Shown here piece by piece: positions 39,401-51,544 of a DNA stretch of 64,000 nucleotides. The notes beneath the pieces are model-generated. The model had not been told where the DNA came from, did not search any database, and worked only from the letters and a program-made list of their open reading frames with translations. The stretch lies in assembly GCA_025642065.1 (NCBI GenBank), contig JAODUP010000133.1, positions 296,001 through 360,000 of the forward strand, read 5' to 3'. The stretch is from Paralvinella palmiformis. Its lineage: Eukaryota > Annelida > Polychaeta > Terebellida > Alvinellidae. A program made the position numbers and the translations under genes. The number at the start of each line of letters is the position of its first letter. Position 1 is the first letter of the stretch.

Positions 39401-40864
39401 TCATGTTGGAAGCTATAGACATTATCAATATATGAAACATAGTGATCTTAAGATTGGTAAAAGGAATGTTTTATCAGATGGTTCAGCAAGCCCCACAAAC
39501 GGACTTTTGCCAAATGGGCGGTCTTCATGGAAATTGTCTGTTAGTTGGAATAGAAACAAGTTACTACGTTAAGGGAAGTTCCTACATAGGTTTAACAAGA
39601 AGTTATTCTCGAGCAGAGAAAATCACCATAATCCTGGGGCTGCTGCATTAAAAAAGTTCCCCTATAATCAAGTAGAGCTGTTAGAATGTGTATCACCACA
39701 TTTCAGTAACATCACGGAGCAAATTTACAACACAACTATGTTTATCCAGAAATATAGTAATAAACCCACAAGATCCAACATTTATATGACTATATTGTAG
39801 CACATTTCACTCTTCAGTATAATAGTAATTTCATTTCTTTTGTCACCAATGTTTGAAGTATTTGTTCCCATATGGCAAGTCCTATAGGTCTGAAAGGCTA
39901 TGGTTCGACACTTGCACACATCCATCATACTTAGGAAACAACACAAATTTCACATTATTTATTTGCAACATGCTTGCTATACTGGTCATGTTGGAACCCT
40001 GCTAACACATCTGGATATTTATTAATCCAAAATATGACTAACGTAATGGTAACATAACATATATGTTATTGTTAACATGAATATCATCAGTTAGAATTCC
40101 TGTAAGAAGAGAAATACTGCCTTTAAACATATAACCTTTTATCATTATTGACATGTTCAGATGAGGTTCATTGTACATTTGGTACTATGAGGTGCAGCTA
40201 TATTTCTCGTATTTACACATGAATGACTATTTACAGGTTTAGCTCAAGTTGGCTGCTTTGTTGTGCGTATTATAAAAGCCAAGCACATCAAAGTTATTCG
40301 CCAAGTGATGGAGGGCAAAACAAAAAATGCAATACTACATTTCATCATCTGATCTACCAAGAAGACAATTACAGTCAAATTTTGAATCAGAGAACATAGT
40401 TATGCCAAGGCTCCTACCCTCCTCCTATAATAAAATCTATCATGTATGCCTTACAGTGATAATGTACACACAGATTATTTGTTGCGAATATGCAGTCTGC
40501 ATCAATACTGGAAAATATAGAACAACTTCCAATGCAAGAAACGCCTGAAACTTGCACACATGCACACTCAGGTACTGCTAGCATTACTGCTTCAAAATAT
40601 GATAACTGTTAAAAATATGTGAAAGAGAAACAAAATATTTTTCTTTTATACACAAAATTAGCAAGCGAACACTAGCATCATATCATTCGTACGCACACAA
40701 AAAAAACACATTTGCATATAGGATCACATCCCAGCTTAATCACTAAATTGGCACCACCAAGCTCAATCCTGGGAAATAATGCCGACGTTCTAAATCTGAG
40801 TTGTTCAGATTCACTGTATCAATACACGGCTATTGTCATTTAGGCAACAACAGTCACCAGAATT
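36456..40864 (-). other. Region between convergent eL42 and ISCU; probable long ISCU 3' UTR or intergenic
   Basis: The (-) strand downstream of ISCU has several AATAAA candidates, for example at 36915-36920 (TTTATT on (+)). Where ISCU transcripts end cannot be decided here. Palindrome-rich MITE-like sequence (ATCAATTGTAATTGATTAC) lies at about 37876-37896. Small ORFs in the region are chance frames or SINE. Confidence 0.4.
37962..38135 (+). mobile_element. SINE family A with alternative head
   Basis: tRNA-like head (AACTGGTAGTGCAGTTGGCC, box B GGATTCAAACCCTGG), then the shared core (GTGTTTCATCTTTCTCTTCA, GACCTTTGGAGATCACTCAG, CCCATTTAGCCTACATTGTG) and AAAGTGGCTGTAAAACAGCA tail. The ORF 37897-38190 runs through it and is not a gene. 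Confidence 0.8.
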
Positions 40865-43800
40865 CTAGTTGGACAAACTGGCCTTCTCAGTCTTGGCATC
40901 TTTGTTGGAATCGGCCTCATTTTTTATCTTGTAGTCCTGAAGTGCGGCTCTGATGGCATCCTCAGCGAGCACTGCGTAAACAAAACACAAATTACACATA
41001 CAGTTTAATGGTTGATCTTCATAAAAATACTGTAAACCTCAATACTGATTAATATTAAACTAGATTTGATGTAAACATTAAATATAATGGCTCGCAACTT
41101 GAACGGAATGCATTAAAATAGCTAATGCGGATTTCTGCCATCGAAGTAAACAACCAATTAATTTGACCTTAATTCTCCTTTAGATGAGCAGTCTAGACAT
41201 TAGGTTATGCATACCAAATCCATGCTGTTTCATAAAACTTACTTGAGCAATGTAACTTAACAGGAGGCAGACATAGTTCTTTAGCTATGTCCTTATTCTT
41301 TATCGTACCAGCTTCATCCAGCTGAAATATAAACACAAAATACGATTCTATAAACGATGTGATGCATCTTCAAAGCCAGATATACATCTGTGATGTTGTT
41401 ATCAGAACAGCGGTTCCATTACATACTTCTGTTTCAGAAAAGTAACAAGGCAATAATATAATTATGAAAAGCAAAGCCTTTGGCAAAGCCCATTAATTGA
41501 ATATATACCATTACCAACATGGATGTAAACATACCGTCTTTCCTTTTATCCATGTTGTTGCCAGGGAGCTCGACGCTATGGCAGATCCGCAACCAAATGT
41601 TTTAAACTTGGCATCAACTATTTTACCATCTTTGTCCACTTTTATCTACATTAAAAAGTAATAAAATATCAGAATAGCATCTCATCGTCATATGTATGTT
41701 TGTGCGCACACATACACACATAAACTAATACACAACAGACCAAGATACATAATATAATAATACTATTAATGTTCTTATTAATAACATAAATGCTAAATAT
41801 AATTTCCAATGTCTACTTTCCTGTAAGTACATCTGATAATAAGTAATCTGTTACCTGTAACTTCATAACATCACCACAAGCTGGAGCTCCTACCAGTCCT
41901 GTTCCAACACTTTTATCATTTTTATCCAAGGTTCCCACATTTCTTGGATTCTCGTAATGATCAATTACCTTAAAGAGAAGCAATGATTAATACAGGTATT
42001 AACTTAATCATTAAGAAGTCTTATGTCACATGAAACTGGTGGGTATATATAGGAAGTAGTAATTATTATACGCTGTCAAACATTCACAGGGATGCCAATG
42101 GGAAACAAGAAAAAGCCCTGAAATTATTTGGACTGTGATACAAACAATCCAAACACCTGGGGGTTTGCTGGAAGTGCCCCATCTCAGAAATAAATTGGAA
42201 ATCCGTGGACGATGACTTATGTGCATATGTTAGTCTAAATGGGCCGAGCAAACTCTAACAGTGAATTCAAAGATCAAACAACCTTCAGATATGCCAACAC
42301 TGAGATTCGAATACAGGTGATAATGATCTGTGGTCCAACACACTACAGCGAGAACACGGAAGCACCCCTGGAAATCCATGGAACATTGGCATCCAATTAA
42401 ACATCACCATTTCATAATTTAACACATCACACCATGACTAAATGCTAAAATCTACAAACTCAGTCGATCATTCCAATTAAGTTTTCATTACGGACTGATA
42501 ACCATACAAAACTGAATTCCAGAATCATCCTCTTGGACTATTAATTATACACAATGTATATAACAAGTGTTTTAACCAACAAAACAAATTTCAATAAGGA
42601 ATTTGCTGATTTTCAGAGTGCATTGTGCTGAGGCTTATGTTAGATTTATTCCTTGGCTAGAATGAAAGATAACTGCACTGCACTATTTCAGTGCCCCATA
42701 ATAAATTGATAATAAAATCTCCTTCGATGTGGAGACTTGTACGAGGACATTGAGTAGATCACTAGATGATAAGTTTATTAAGCCTCAGGAATGGCCAAAT
42801 TTGGGAAAATGTGGCCAAGAAGCAACCTCCTATGGAAACATCCCACAAAGCTTGTGGGGTGTACCTATGTTTGTGGCACAAACATAGGTACATATCAGAT
42901 ATACACTCACAACCTGGAGTACTGCAGTACAGAGGTCACTTAGATTTCTTAGTAGTGATGCATGAGAACATGGAGACATTAGTAGATCAAATGTTAATGA
43001 TATACTGTTAAAAGAAAACCTGTCACCATCATGTCCAACTGGTATCTATCACTCTAAAGAAAGCCATTGTAAATGAGCTATGGTCAAATAACTGATTACT
43101 TCCTACCAGAGATCTTCTGGATTATGATCACTGAAAAGCCAGAAAATTATCTATCCAAAAACTTATTGCAATTAAACGTGAAGTAATGAAAATGACCTCT
43201 GAATCCGGACATAGCTGGCAGAGTGACAGACTAAAATGACTTGCCTGACTAAACAAGTAACTGGTTATTAAGATCCTTGTGTCTAATTGGCTACTGGTGT
43301 TATATCAGTGGTTGACACCAGAGAAATAAGGTGCAAGGCATAGTTTAAAGGAACACTTCACCTTCAAATATGATTTATAAAATAGTGTATACTGTCGCAT
43401 ACAATTGTGCAAAGAAGCATACATCAAATTTCAATGATTATATCCAACGTGTAAGTGTCATCAAAACCCGACCCAAAAACTAAAAAGACACACCAAGGGC
43501 GGCACATCCCTGTATAGATCACATATATGGGAGAGCCCCATGCATCATCCGGACTCCTGTGTACAGAAAAATACCACTTTATTTTGAATAAAGTTATGCG
43601 ATAGGAGGAGGGAAATACTCGAATTCAGGTCCAGTGTGTTGACTTATCAATTAAACTTATACCAACACAAACAAATACACACCAAACCAACTCTTGTTGT
43701 GGACTGGGGCCAGGTGTTGGCGGCACAGATAGCTGCTCTGGGTCCATGAATGTACTAGTTGAAGCTAATTCCTCACAATTAATACTGTCCGTGACCTTTT

Positions 43801-45584
43801 TCATTAGTGGTTCAAAGTTGTAGGGCTTGAGAGCCCTGAGAATGGCAAAACTTTCGTCGGAATCTGACACTGTCTCTGTCAACTGGTCAGAATGTTTGTA
43901 AATAAGCTGTGGCACTACATGATGTTTGGAAAAGATGACGTTACACAATAAAACCTAGCAAGTGTAGTACACACTAGCAATGGCTCGTGAAAGTTCGGAA
44001 ATTAAGGATTTTGGGAAAATTTTAATGAAAATATGTCAGCTGGTGGTTAGAATTGTAGTGCATCTGATAGGGAATAAAATAATTGTTTGTTATGTTGCAT
44101 TACATTTACTTAGAAATTTCTTTTCCTGTCACATTAAAGTTCCATTTAAATACTACTTTTATTAGTTTAAATGTAATAGAATATAAAAGATAGTCTTTAT
44201 TTAAGACATGATATCAAAATACACAGAACAATATATAATATTATGCAAACAACAACTGAAGTATTCAGTCTTGCAATAATAAATATAGTCATAGTAAAAA
44301 CACGATAATTTTTCTCGTGTTTGGTAATGACTTTCCAGGAATAAAATAAAAAATGGATCAACCATAGTATTGCAAATATGTGTTAATGAAATTAGCATAA
44401 TTGCATAAATGATATGTCATAATTATATTACAAGATGATTAAAGTAATTTCTATTAAAGAAATTGATTAAATTTACACAATTCCCAATAATTATACATTT
44501 TGTATGGCATAATAAACTAGTAGTACCGACAATAAATATTAAGATGGAAACATTCAAGATAGTCAAATGACATGTGCGAAGCTACAACTCCAGAAAGGAA
44601 TGATCTATTATTTCTACATATACATGATCTATTGGGAACATAATATTTTGGTTTAAAGCCAAGATGTGTTTATGGTCAGTTAATAATAAACGAAGGTGCT
44701 ACTGGTTAACCAAAATAACTAATCCACCATAGTAAACAATCTGTATATAGATCTAAACTCCAATCTCTATCTCTTAAAGTCAAAGCAAACAAATAAACAC
44801 AATTAGTAAATTTTGAGTCTTTTAATAAGTTTTATGAATATTAAGGATGAATATCTTACTGTTCAAAGGTTGTATTTTTTCAATCAAAATATGATACTGT
44901 TAGTAAAATGTTAGCGGCATTTTGTTCATACAAGTTACTTTCACGCATAGGCCATAGCGGCCTATCAGCTGACAATGTCGCTGTGACATGCCACATGGCC
45001 ATGACTTCTAAATGAACTTATAGCTAAAACTGAACACTGACCTAGTTATGATTCCGTGCGAAAGTCATATAATAACAGTATTCTTCGACTGGCGTATGTG
45101 TTCTACGGTTAATGCTACAATACCTAGTCAACATGCCACATAACATGATAAGACTTAAATATAATAAGACTAAAAACGTATGCAACAGCTGGATTCTACT
45201 CTACACTGTCTACAGATCCGTTATGACGGCACCCATTATGACTGGCGGCCATTTTTCTTCGCAGCTGAAATCTGCCGATTTCGAACTAATTCTTAAACAC
45301 CCTTACCTAACATATGCGATGTTGAAATGAATATGTAAACAAACGGCGATATCAATATGACACGCTAAAATTCTGGCCTATCAATCCTTAAATCTGAAGA
45401 GTTCAAAAACAGCTCAGATCGAAGCAGACCACTCCACCACCAGACCAGATTAGTCTAGTAACTAGTTCGCCTACACACTGACACAGCAACTTACATTCTT
45501 GTGATAACACGCCGCCGAAATAGCAAGTCTGCCTTCTTTGATCAGTGGTCGTGCGGTATTAGAGGCGGCTCTGAATAAAGCCAT
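40865..45584 (-). CDS. ISCU: Mitochondrial iron-sulfur cluster scaffold ISCU, five exons
   Basis: Exons on (-): 45584-45495, 41968-41855, 41645-41535, 41321-41243 and 40971-40865. They join in frame to 166 residues (human 167). Residues 1-30 form an amphipathic Arg/Ala-rich mitochondrial presequence (MALFRAASNTARPLIKEGRL). The IscU domain follows: YHKNVIDHYENPRNVG, GAPACGDVMKLQ (Cys61, Asp63), FGCGSAIASSS (Cys87) and KLHCSMLAEDAIRAAL (Cys130). These are the three cluster-ligand cysteines and the Asp. LPPVK (123-127) is the chaperone-binding motif for the Hsp70/HSC20 pair. The residue after the third Cys-Ser is Met132, the state linked to frataxin dependence in eukaryotes. The protein builds [2Fe-2S] clusters on the NFS1-ISD11-ACP-frataxin complex in the matrix. 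The C-terminal tail (NEADSNKDAKTEKASLSN) is divergent. Intron 1 (3.5 kb) holds a SINE and a 780-bp repeat. Confidence 0.97.
42205..42372 (-). mobile_element. SINE family A, intronic
   Basis: In ISCU intron 1. On (+) it reads AAATGGGCCGAGCAAACTC, CAACCTTCAGATATGCCAAC, GAGATTCGAATACAGG and GATCTGTGGTCCAACACACT, that is, the core then box-B and box-A regions in reverse. Diverged but nearly complete. Confidence 0.8.
43371..44155 (-). repeat. 780-bp dispersed repeat, copy 2, with divergent ORFs
   Basis: Second copy of the 28288-29075 repeat, inside ISCU intron 1. Here the (-) frame at 43625-43948 is open for 107 codons. It includes SDSDESFAILRALKPYNFEP, MKKVTDSINCEELAST and DPEQLSVPPTP, then QQELV followed by a possible GT donor. 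The acidic stretch followed by RxLKPYxFEP recalls N-terminal exons of animal proteins that carry a P2X7-type C-terminal zinc domain; this is a weak recollection. A (+) frame at 43980-44165 starts MARESSEIKDFGKILMKICQ, head to head with it. The unit may be a gene-derived 5' region or exon spread by transposition. Confidence 0.6.
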
Positions 45585-45631
45585 TTTCGTATCGAAAGCG
45601 TCGCTTGTGTATGTTGCTGAACAGATCACTG

Positions 45632-45692
45632 CCAATCAACAACAATCTCGTGACGTCTTCTACGACCAAAGCTTTCCAGAAGGTCAAGGTCG
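45632..45692 (-). promoter_or_regulatory. Candidate ISCU promoter elements
   Basis: Upstream of the ISCU ATG: CCAAT (45632-45636), CRE-like TGACGTC (45651-45657) and TCAAGGTCG (45684-45692), which is close to the ERR half site TNAAGGTCA. These would fit a mitochondrial gene, but motif hits of this size arise by chance. Confidence 0.3.
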
Positions 45693-45934
45693 GTAGGCCC
45701 CGCTTACCAAATAAATGCGTATTGCCGCCTCGCCTCGGGTTACGATGTCCATTAATTGTGCAATGCTTGGTATGAAGAAAAAATTACCTTTAAAGGAGAA
45801 GAATATTCGCCATTTAAACAGTAAACACACTAATAAATACTATTTTCAAACTATGACAAAACATTTGCAAAAGTAGTTGGAACTATTATATGCGCAATAA
45901 TAGATCTAATAAAGTATTTGTTTCATATTACTGG

Positions 45935-46271
45935 TCTCTCTCACACACACATACACACACTGTCATATATGTGTGTATGTTATTCAATCGCATGAAGCTG
46001 TGATTGAAGAATGTTATTATTTACGTTTATTATGCACGTTTTTTTTTGCATGATTACGGCCCAATAACTGAGATAATCACCGTAGACCAGTTCTGTCAGG
46101 GCGTAGCACATGTGTTACGCTCAATAGGTTGATTAGTCTACTTATAAAACAGTGTGTGTGTGTGTGTGTGTGCGAGCGCCCCGCCCGCGTGTGTGTCCAA
46201 ATACCCCTCCACATTCCGGTTGAGTTAATTTTCTCGGGTGCCAGACCCTCTCTCTCTCTCTCTCTCTCTCT

Positions 46272-46307
<36 letters not shown>

Positions 46308-46489
46308 GTCTTTCATAACTGTATGGATAAGATCAGATGCATTTGTCAGCCTTATCAAGTACATTATGTGACAAGTACTTGGTATATATATTTTGTTTTT
46401 AGATATTTGGAAACATGTCATACCTACAAAAAATCTCTAAATGTACATCCTACTGTACAAAGCAACTGACATCACACTACTGATCAGCT

Positions 46490-46557
<68 letters not shown>

Positions 46558-46574
46558 CAGATAGACAGACAGAC

Positions 46575-46622
<48 letters not shown>

Positions 46623-46660
46623 CAGACAGACAGACAGACAGATAGATAGTAAGATTATAC
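45935..46660. repeat. Cluster of microsatellites (CA, GT, CT, TA, GACA)
   Basis: Runs of CA (about 45940-45960), GT (46151-46172), CT (46247-46270), TA (46276-46306), a long TA run (46493-46556), GACA (46561-46577), TA (46578-46616) and GACA/GATA (46620-46648). ORFs over it encode dipeptide repeats only. Confidence 0.95.
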
Positions 46661-48480
46661 TCATGATATATAGGCTAATATATACATTGTGGCTGTAGTG
46701 CTTTGGTGAGAAAAGCTAAAGCTAGCTTGGAAATTCATAGCAATGGATAAAATAAATATTATTTGCTGTGTGTATGCGTGCGTATGTGTGTGCGCGCGCG
46801 TGCGTACGTGCGGGTGCGGGTGCGTGTGTGCGTACGGGTGTATTTATATACGATGATTCATAAATGTTACAATTTTATTATCCATGTCTGCTGCAGACAT
46901 CCAGATCAGGAAAATGTGGATGGTCGCAGAGTCTAAAAGCGGGGCATGATATGGAAGAAAGTCATAATTAAGATCCTTCCGGATTTCGACGAAATATCCC
47001 ATGGATCTGAAGATTCCAACCGATGAAGGTAAACGTATGCGAAGCTCTCCATCTCATGAACACGTATACCTGATCGGAAATTGTTGACACCATATACAGG
47101 CATTTTATCCACTTCCGATGAGAAGACACCGATTAGATTACGGTAAGGCTGCTGAACCAGAACGGCCGATTAGTGAAATAATCGAATGCGTCATATACGA
47201 ACTGGTTTTAATCGAAAAGAAACACTGAAAGGATGTTTGTGAATGGATTGGAATACCGGATCCGTAGAATCCTTGTCGGTAAATGTTCTACTCGTTTACA
47301 GCCATTAATTAAGCCTTCACCACAGGAAACTGGAAACGGGAAAGATCAACTGCAACCCGAAAAGAAAACAGATACAGCTATAATTGGAAATCATCCTTTA
47401 AAAGGAAGCTCTGCGCGTATCCTAAACAACGCCAACTTTCATCCCACGTGACAGAATGTTTTAATTATCTATGGTCAAGGTGTATGGTCATATTGTGTCT
47501 ATAATGTCTCAGGTCACCGACATCGTCAGCTTACCGAGTAAAGATAATTACCAAATTAACGAGTAAAGATCTAGTTAATCTCAATTATCCGTTGTTCATG
47601 TTTTGGAAACAGACAAATATACCCTCGACGAGCCCCCACGAGACGCAGCCGAGTAGGATATGAGGGGCGGAGGGGGGGGGTTGTTTTTCGTATCTAAAAC
47701 GTAGATAATGAACAACGTACGTCATTATCCCACAATTAATGAATAATTAAGTCCTCTTTGCACAACATTAGCCATTTTGTAAATATCAGCATTTATTCGC
47801 GTCTACGTAGAGATGGGACGGATGAGTGATATTTGTGAGGAAATATTGGTTTTGATCCTGCAGCGAGATAGCCTTTGGTTATGAGTGAATCCACAATGTA
47901 TGAGTCAAGAACCGAATCCCCCGCCTGGGGTTCATATTCCCCTTCTGGTTGGCTGTGAATGGACATATCCAGAGTCTGGTGTAACATTCATATTCAGCTC
48001 TATCCTGGATCAGTGGGATACGGGTTTATATTCTGACCGGCCGGGATCAGCCATGCTATCTTATTGCAGTATTTTGACTAATTATTGCATAATGGATCTT
48101 ATCAGTAACGGTTAGCACGCACCAACCTGTACAACTGAAAAGATTTTATCAGCATAACAATTAGTTTAGTATATTTACACTAAACTTCGATCATTTGTTC
48201 ACTGAGACCAAATTTGTCTTGAATTTGGCGCCATTTTTTCCCAAACATCACAGCGATAACCTATTTACGGCATCCCTACAATTGACTAGCTAACACTCTG
48301 TATAGGGTAACATCTAATACAAACCTATAGCTTCCCGTATATAGTTATGAAGATGTATTATTAAATGACACGAAAAATGACACTGTCCCCTCAGGTCACT
48401 TTCTTCGATGGAAATAACTTCTGATGTTGATGTGTTTTACCTGTAAGAAATGGCAAAATAGGTTTTAATTAAATTGTTTG
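46661..48480. other. Intergenic, nothing recognised
   Basis: Includes a GT/CG-rich stretch at 46768-46840 and a poly(G) run at about 47671-47680. Frames at 47233-47451, 47793-47987 and 47885-48115 have no domains; the last two overlap on opposite strands. Confidence 0.45.
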
Positions 48481-48481
<1 letters not shown>

Positions 48482-48550
<69 letters not shown>

Positions 48551-48551
48551 T
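48482..48551. repeat. (TA)n(TTA)n microsatellite
   Basis: TA run that passes into TTA triplets at about 48520. Confidence 0.95.
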
Positions 48552-48559
48552 TGTTCTTC

Positions 48560-48675
48560 ATGTGAGGAGGTTATGGCATGAGGGGATTTTGTCTTGATGG
48601 GATTATGTCCTGAGTGGATATTATCCGAGGGGATTATGTCCTGAGGGGATTATGTCTGAGGGGATTATGCTCTGG
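48560..48675 (+). repeat. Short-period minisatellite GAGGGGATTATGTCCT
   Basis: About six imperfect units of 15-18 bp. The right-hand units are the cleanest: GAGGGGATTATGTCCT, GAGGGGATTATGTCT, GAGGGGATTATGCTCT. It begins directly after the TTA microsatellite. Confidence 0.8.
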
Positions 48676-48837
48676 AACCGTATTTTTTAATTCTTGTTGT
48701 TTACTTCTGACGACTAAAATATCTTACAAAAACATGTAATGCAGTCTTAATAATCCAGACACGTCGATTATAAATATGTACATGCACTAGCTATAACTGA
48801 ATCGCCTGTTTATAATACTGGGACGACTCTATGTCGA

Positions 48838-48995
48838 GTCATTAAGGTCGTTGGCCACACATATCTATAGTACCAGGGCTCAAATCTAGGCCTAACTAAA
48901 TATCTGAAGGTTATTTCATTTTCCACCTAACTTAATTACCTTTGGAGGTCGATTATGGCACGCTACCATGTGCACAAAAGTAGCTGTTAAAACCA
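48838..48995 (+). mobile_element. SINE family A with alternative head, diverged
   Basis: Head with TCGTTGGCCACACATATCTA and GGGCTCAAATCTAGG box-B-like segment, core AATTACCTTTGGAGGTCGAT, then CTACCATGTGCACAAAAGTA and GCTGTTAAAACC. Old copy. Confidence 0.7.
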
Positions 48996-51540
48996 GATTT
49001 GATATTTCTGTTTACAAAATTGATAGATTTAGCCATATTCCGCTAATTCTATTATTTATTTGTATAATTATAAGAAACGCCGAGTAATAGTCGGATAAAC
49101 AAGGGCGCAACTACATAATTTATGTATAGGCTAATTTAAATAATTATAACTGGTCTGATGATACCCACAGATCGGATAAAGCAGATATGTTAATAAGCGA
49201 TTATTAATAAATTAACTGTAATTAGTCTAAATATATACAACTAAAATAGAGTGCATTTCACCCAGTTCTGGCGGCTCTAAAAATAACTCAGTATAAACAT
49301 TTAATACAATACCGGCCTGGTATCGAAACATAAAATCTAGATAGCGTTATTACCACATAACGGCAAACGATACCGGGCCGTTTGAGGCAAACTTTAGACA
49401 TAACCATTGACCTAAAAGAAACTATACTGAACACGGCCGCCGATTTGATGGCAAACAGATTCCAATTTCTGGTCGGGGCAAAAAGGAAAAAAGACTGCTA
49501 AAATCAGGTTTATCAACATGGTGGATTCTTGTTGTCTCGATAGTTGCATAAGCTGGGGGCGTGGAAGGAACACATTTAAAATAGCTGTAAAAGCGTGTTT
49601 TCATGGCGGTAAATTAAGCTTAACTATGATTATAATTAGCCTATTCGACGACCCCCAACCCGTCCCTGGTGTTTAATCCCCACTAGACTATATCTACTGA
49701 CTTGCATAAAACGACTTTTACATGTTTGATAGCATATAATAGGACAGGAGTAATACAGATTCTCTGCGTACACAAAATTATAATGCACACATCACAATAA
49801 ATATCCGTATTTATAGGTTCAAAACTTGAATTGCAGCCGCCTCAATGTTGCTTTTTGCCCCTAACGGATGTCAGCGCTGTTTGGCCATGGCAGCCCAATC
49901 AAACACCACTGAGTCTTCAGTCAAGTTTTCTTTCAGGTCAATCTACTACCTTATCCATTATAGCCAGGTACCAAGCCAATATCAAGTCAGTAACAGCCCG
50001 TTATTAATAATCAATTGCGTGAATGCCTACCTATAAGTTCTAATTTACGTATCTCCAATATTGTCTGAGGGCGATCAAGCGAATGAAATTTGCCGCCAAA
50101 TTGCTTGGTTTGCGAGAATGAGTCAATGATCCCAGAGACGGACGTTAGAACAAATATGTGAGTACAGTTTATAAATGTCATTATTCAAAATTTATCTGCA
50201 CAATATTTTAAAGAATATAACGTTGAAAACATGGATCAAATGTTTATTTTTGTTTACATATGAAGCCCAAACGTGTATCTGGCGGTCACTGTATAGAGTG
50301 GGACATATCGGCTAGAAAAAATTTAATTTACAAATTATGTTCTTATTATAGAACAACTGTGTTATTTATTTCTATGTACTGTAAAATGATAAATAAGGAG
50401 GTCAGATATAGATAAATGACGGTATATGTATTTTATTTTCAGCACGACCAGAGACTGGTATTAGCGCAGAAATTGGAGGGAGGTCTCGTTTTCACATCAG
50501 CAACAACTTTATAAACACATTGGATTTTGATTAATTTAAACACTGGGTAATATATATGACTAAAATATTGTGAGGGAGAAATCTATGTATATTCTCACTG
50601 TATTGCTATTGATCTAAGGAGAGGTTCTAGTGTTTCTTTATAGTCCCTAAGATCGTCTTGTTTGGGGATCACGTCGGTTTCAAAATAAAAGTTTGATTGT
50701 TAGATAGTAAATAAGACATGCCATTATAAATTTTGATAATTATAGCACAGTGGAATGATACATTGTGTCCATCTTGAAGGCTGTTATAACTGGCAATTTG
50801 GTTGGTAAGAGCAACACTCACAATAAAGTGGTCAATGGTACTGTGATTAGCAGGACATGGGTGTAACATCTACAACAGTATTGATACTGTTAATACACAA
50901 CTGAATGTCTTTTCCTGCTATCATATTGGTCAGATATTAAGTGAAACGTGAGTTTAGACGGTCTACACTGGTATTTAGATCCCCACCTATAATAATATTT
51001 TAATACTAACATTTCACATATATTGATGATTTCCTCCAATGCCAACATATATTCGGATATATTATTTGAAGAATCACATAGCATAAACACTAAATAAAAT
51101 AAAAGAACAGGACTCGATGCATACATCTACTGCATATATCCGTTTGGAGGTTTCCATTTAATCCTCATAATGGAGCAACTTGCAGTGGTGGAGCAAAGGG
51201 GGGAGGGAAGGACGTCTGCCGGGGGGGGTGTACCTTTACAGGGGCGGCAATTTCAAGCTAAAAAAAATCGTATAAATAATAGTTTTTCGCAATTTATCAA
51301 TATATCGGGATCAATATGTATGACCATATAAAAACCTAAAACGTCATAAACTCTGGCCTAAGATTTAGCGTCATTATTTGGTTGCTATAATAACTTATAT
51401 TGCGTTGCCTTTGTACGCGAAAAGGCCCCAGTCATAGACTCATAGCGTTTGTTTACGGTCAGACTCGGACTAGAGCCTATAAGTGAAAACAGCGAGTAAT
51501 ATAGATCTACGCGAGGTTAGTCGTGAAAAAAACACAGATT
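48996..51540. other. Intergenic; MITE-like TACCGG segment near 49.3 kb
   Basis: About 49290-49385 carries TAAACATTTAATACAATACC, CTGGTATCGAAAC and GATACCGGGCCG, related to sequence at about 58980-59200. Otherwise no gene or element recognised; short ORFs lack domains. Confidence 0.45.
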
Positions 51541-51544
51541 AAGC

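Noticed and set aside
48560..48675. CRISPR-like array of short repeats
   Set aside because: Units are contiguous without spacers and the genome is eukaryotic; it is a minisatellite.
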